A DNA stretch of 64,000 bases from positions 248,001 through 312,000 of the forward strand of contig NZ_MCUN01000010.1 in the NCBI RefSeq assembly GCF_002873455.1, written 5' to 3'. Position numbers and translations under genes: made by a program. Below are positions 61,477 through 64,000 of this stretch, piece after piece. The number at the start of each line of letters is the position of its first letter. Positions within the stretch are counted from its first letter, which is position 1. The stretch is from Vibrio splendidus (GTDB taxonomy: Bacteria > Pseudomonadota > Gammaproteobacteria > Enterobacterales > Vibrionaceae). The notes under the pieces were generated by a model, which was not told where the DNA came from, made no database searches, and saw nothing but the letters and a program-made list of their open reading frames with translations.

Positions 61477-62121
61477 CTAATACCTTTTTGACCAAGTGCC
61501 CCAGTAGGCAACACCTATTACATCAATATCATCTTCGGTGATCGCTTGAATTGGATTTTTACTTGTATCGTCGCCGTACCAAACATTGATTGTATCCGCG
61601 ACTTTCACTAGCGTGAAAAACTCAGGAATGGGATTAGTACCGATTCTTGCCAATACGATATCGTCATTCACCCACTGTCGATCTCGAGCAATCAGAGCAG
61701 CACAGTCCCATGACTTTCCAATATGACCTAAAACAGGGTAGATAACAGCAAAGCAGTTAGCATGTTCTTTTTTGACCGGCATAACATCAAAAACAGGAGC
61801 GCTTCCTGTCTCAAGAAACTCCGTCACATCACCTCTTCGATAAACATTAACCGTCGTCGCATCTGAATCACTCAAACTATTAATAGTTTCAATATCGGTA
61901 TGCTTTTCCCCAATACCAAAACACAACCAATGAGCTTCAACTTCTAAATACTTAGCAATATCCTCTAGCTCTTCCAAACTAGGATAAGTTCTATTTTCCG
62001 CTCTAGAAAGATAACGTCCAATGGTTGCTTTACCTTTGCCAATACCTTTTGCAAGAGTCGCATTGTTTTCGCCACGTTCTTTCATCAATGACGCGATTCG
62101 ATCTTGGTAGTTTTCTTGCAT
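61477..62121 (-). CDS. CI-like XRE family repressor
   Basis: The 214-residue protein has an N-terminal helix-turn-helix (about residues 8-65, NNATLAKGIGKGKATIGRYLSRAENRTYPSLEELEDIA) and a C-terminal beta-rich domain (about 110-210) resembling the S24/LexA fold. VLGHIGKSWDCAALIARDRQWVNDDIVLARI is the region comparable to S24, but a clear Ala-Gly cleavage site is not seen. Such proteins regulate prophages or single stress genes. A 15-mer upstream recurs in front of the serine hydrolase gene. No prophage genes are adjacent. Confidence 0.82.
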   Translation of the reverse strand: MQENYQDRIASLMKERGENNATLAKGIGKGKATIGRYLSRAENRTYPSLEELEDIAKYLEVEAHWLCFGIGEKHTDIETINSLSDSDATTVNVYRRGDVTEFLETGSAPVFDVMPVKKEHANCFAVIYPVLGHIGKSWDCAALIARDRQWVNDDIVLARIGTNPIPEFFTLVKVADTINVWYGDDTSKNPIQAITEDDIDVIGVAYWGTWSKRY

Positions 62122-62148
62122 TTATGATGTACCTTTCGAGAGTGATAT

Positions 62149-62430
62149 TTAAAAATGAATCAAAAATGAAACCAAGTGAACGATAGTCTCTTTTGTGCCT
62201 ACGTTCAAGCCATATATACAAGCTAAAGAAGCAATGTTGGCTGCATCAATTTTTTCCTTTAAAGTCCTGCTTTTTACCGCCAAAAATATAGCCCTACAGA
62301 CCTCGACTAGGTCGAAATACTCAGATTCAAGTTTGATCCACAGGCTCAACAATTGATAATGTGAATAATCAATTTTGATTTCAGGGTAAATGAATGACAA
62401 AACACATTGCTCACATTGAAAAACGAGCAC
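62149..62430 (-). CDS. Doubtful short ORF (93 aa) upstream of the XRE gene
   Basis: The frame has a protein-like helical stretch (FDLVEVCRAIFLAVKSRTLKEKIDAANIASLACIYG), but no ribosome site precedes the ATG and it overlaps the start of the CDF gene on the other strand. It might be a small gene using an internal start, or noncoding. Family not recognised. Confidence 0.25.
   Translation of the reverse strand: MLVFQCEQCVLSFIYPEIKIDYSHYQLLSLWIKLESEYFDLVEVCRAIFLAVKSRTLKEKIDAANIASLACIYGLNVGTKETIVHLVSFLIHF
62161..62175. promoter_or_regulatory. Shared 15-mer, copy 1 (candidate repressor site)
   Basis: CAAAAATGAAACCAA lies 40 bp upstream of the XRE regulator start. The same 15 bases recur at 63388-63402. 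Confidence 0.45.
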
Positions 62431-63311
62431 TAATCATAGGTGTAATAGCTAACTTAGTTATGGCAATTTCAGGGTGGGCGGCCTTTAACCTTTCCGGTTC
62501 CGAGGCATTACTTCTAGACGGGAACATGTCTTTCATTTTGTTCATCACTACCCTCGTTGCTTTAAAAATCACAGAAATAAAATCAAACAAATCCGATATC
62601 TTCCCTTTTGGTCTATACGTCGCAGAAGCTCTGTATTCTCTAATGAAAGGGTTATTGCTCCTTGGAGTCGTGATATCAGCAATTAGCAGCAACAGCTCGA
62701 AAGTCTTAAGTTATTGGCAAGGCGCAGAAATAGAACCGATCAAAACTGGGGTTATTGTTTACTACGCTATCGCCATGGTCGTGATCTGTTGGGGGTTGTC
62801 ATTCTTTTATCATCGTCAGAACAAAAGAATAAACCGCAACAGCTCAATGCTTAAAGTCGACCAAAAATCATCCTTCATTGATGGCATTCTATCCGCGTCA
62901 ACAGGTGTAATCTTGGTAGTTATAGGATTCATAGAACCAACAAGTACATTTTCACCTCTTCTATATATAGGTGACTCTATACTTGTGATTACTTTAGCGC
63001 TCATGATGATTACCCAACCAATCAATATTATTAAAGAAGCTTTCGTTGAATTGGCTGGTGGTAAACTTCAGGACACTGAAAGCTACGAAGACATAAAGTC
63101 TAAAGTTGAATCCAAATTTGATGCCCAAACACACCACATAACGTCACTACATATCTCAAAAACAGGTTCAAGTTACCTTGTAGTCATAGGTCTAGACTTA
63201 ACTAAACTCAACCCAAATAACCAAAGCACTCTTATCAATAAAAAGACTCAGCTACATCAAGAACTCGTGAGCTCTTACCCCTTTATTGATATTGAAATGA
63301 TCCTTACATAA
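62394..63311 (+). CDS. Cation diffusion facilitator-like transporter
   Basis: The 305-residue protein has about six transmembrane helices and a cytosolic C-terminal domain (about 220-305), like CDF metal exporters. The metal motifs are changed: TM2 has LLLDGNMSFIL (one Asp, where DxxxD is usual) and TM5 has FIDGILSAST (one Asp, where H/DxxxD is usual). It may carry another ion or have reduced metal binding. It starts in the region shared with the XRE gene and is transcribed away from it. Confidence 0.82.
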   Translation: MTKHIAHIEKRALIIGVIANLVMAISGWAAFNLSGSEALLLDGNMSFILFITTLVALKITEIKSNKSDIFPFGLYVAEALYSLMKGLLLLGVVISAISSNSSKVLSYWQGAEIEPIKTGVIVYYAIAMVVICWGLSFFYHRQNKRINRNSSMLKVDQKSSFIDGILSASTGVILVVIGFIEPTSTFSPLLYIGDSILVITLALMMITQPINIIKEAFVELAGGKLQDTESYEDIKSKVESKFDAQTHHITSLHISKTGSSYLVVIGLDLTKLNPNNQSTLINKKTQLHQELVSSYPFIDIEMILT

Positions 63312-63347
63312 CCTTTTGCTTTTCCTCCGTGACTTAAAATGTAACAG

Positions 63348-63376
63348 GCCAACTTATTGTTGGCCTTTTTTTTGCT
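63348..63376 (+). terminator. Terminator after the CDF gene
   Basis: GGCCAAC-TTATT-GTTGGCC is followed by TTTTTTTT. Confidence 0.93.
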
Positions 63377-63387
63377 CATTAGAAACC

Positions 63388-63402
63388 AAAAATGAAACCA
63401 AA
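63388..63402. promoter_or_regulatory. Shared 15-mer, copy 2
   Basis: CAAAAATGAAACCAA is identical to 62161-62175. A variant, CAAATGACACCAAAA, follows about 20 bp later. They lie 155 bp upstream of the serine hydrolase start. Confidence 0.45.
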
Positions 63403-63557
63403 ACACATTAAAACAACCACAAATGACACCAAAATAGAAATAAAAATCAAAAATAACTCAAAAACACATTCGCAAAGGTTCACAAATGATTTTTATCGTG
63501 TATATTACCAACCATAGAGAGCAAACATGAACATAACAACCATGAGAGGTTTCATTT

Positions 63558-64000
63558 ATGAGAAAAACAATCTTGGCAGTTGCATTATCAGCACTTACTT
63601 TTGGAATTAATGCAAAAGAAGTCCACAAACCTGACGTTGAATTCATTCAGAAAGTAGCACAAGTAGGCATCACACAAGCAAACTGGGATAGTGGAAGAGC
63701 AGCAAAACTAACAATCAAAAACGCGTACCGCTTTACACACCATGTGGAATTGTCCAAGGGGGAATACACCCACGACATCGGTCAAGCTTCTGGTTTTGAT
63801 TTAAATAGTATGACGGCGCAAGACTTCGACGGCGAACAACCAATGTCTGTCATTTTACGAGACCGTCTAAATCAAGAATCTTTAGTCATCCTTAAAAACG
63901 GCCAATTAGTCGATGAGTATTACTGGTCTGGTATGCACAAAGATCACTCACACTTAATGATGAGTGTCACTAAGTCATTTACCTCTATGACATTAGCAAC
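63558..64000 (+). CDS. Exported serine hydrolase, beta-lactamase/esterase fold (partial)
   Basis: The frame opens at ATG 63558 and runs past the window edge (147 residues seen). It has a signal peptide (about 1-19, FGINA) and the segment LVILKNGQLVDEYYWSGMHKDHSHLMMSVTKSFTSM, the SxxK active site (S136, K139) of class C beta-lactamase-like hydrolases such as 6-aminohexanoate-dimer hydrolase and esterases. The Tyr motif and C-terminus are outside the window. A candidate repressor element lies upstream. Confidence 0.85.
   Translation, partial: MRKTILAVALSALTFGINAKEVHKPDVEFIQKVAQVGITQANWDSGRAAKLTIKNAYRFTHHVELSKGEYTHDIGQASGFDLNSMTAQDFDGEQPMSVILRDRLNQESLVILKNGQLVDEYYWSGMHKDHSHLMMSVTKSFTSMTLA

Noticed and set aside
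61271..61495. 74-residue minus-strand ORF with a Leu/Val/Cys/Phe-rich stretch
   Set aside because: The hydrophobic stretch is only the translated CAAACAAG repeat, and the start lies inside the 3' end of the XRE gene.
61477..63402. Prophage remnant around the CI-like regulator
   Set aside because: No integrase, structural or lysis genes and no att repeats were seen; a single regulator is not enough.

Overview
The window is chromosomal DNA of a marine Vibrio, probably of the Splendidus or a neighbouring clade. The evidence is the 844-residue ChiA chitinase with its catalytic glutamate at residue 315, a CsrB-type sRNA, NhaD, a V. fischeri FRase I-like nitroreductase, the hdfR/maoP pair, an mtlADR operon, many Vibrio-type DUF proteins (DUF2850, DUF2608, DUF2878, DUF3833), and superintegron-style gene cassettes. 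No tRNA, rRNA, CRISPR array or complete IS element was found. All calls come from reading the sequence and from family knowledge; no database search was run.

Layout. 0-11 kb: end of a pirin, ppnP, chiA, and small metabolic and regulatory genes (alpha/beta hydrolase, TetR, AEC transporter, acyltransferase, a tandem PTPS-fold protein, AraC, YHS protein). 11-19 kb: secreted DUF2608 and START proteins, MAPEG, csrB with an upstream UvrY/VarA (GacA) box, yjiGH, a second and perfect GacA box ahead of a 58-residue protein, and nhaD. 19-23 kb: alkylation repair (ogt, ada-alkA) and hdfR/maoP. 23.8-29 kb: nagB and the mannitol PTS operon mtlA-mtlD-mtlR. 29-38 kb: a nuclease-fold protein, nitroreductase, norVW with NorR and sigma-54 sites, gltS, yibL, a DUF4344 protease and a tautomerase-like gene.

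38.3-49.3 kb is a sigma-E/ChrR (photo-oxidative or singlet-oxygen) regulon: LON-domain gene, ECF sigma, ChrR anti-sigma, DUF523-DUF1722 protein, photolyase, NTF2-like, SDR, FAD oxidoreductase, DUF1365, CFA-type methyltransferase, DUF2878, chalcone-isomerase-like protein and DUF3833 lipoprotein. ECF promoters of the form TGATCC-N18-TAA can be read in front of its parts. The set looks like a light-damage repair and membrane-lipid remodelling unit.

49.6-55.9 kb: small housekeeping genes (SDR, RRM protein, MalY, OsmC, GFA) and a NagE-type PTS IIBC that lacks IIA.

56.0-59.1 kb is the most unusual region. It is AT-rich and reads as an array of integron gene cassettes with no integrase in the window. 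Cassette 1 encodes a RelA/SpoT synthetase-domain protein with a coiled coil and about 6.5 copies of a 16-residue repeat, and ends in a 99-bp attC. Cassette 2 encodes an unrecognised 392-residue protein with an RDxxxH (HEPN-like) motif and ends in a 58-bp attC. The start of a third cassette carries a YefM/Phd-type antitoxin cut off at the 3' end of a sensor-kinase gene. Its alarmone-synthetase and possible RNase genes make it a candidate toxin or anti-phage locus.

59.1-64 kb: an OmpR/histidine-kinase pair, an XRE/CI-like regulator, a variant CDF transporter and the start of a serine hydrolase gene. Short tandem repeats of 5, 7 and 8 bp are scattered through the intergenic DNA.
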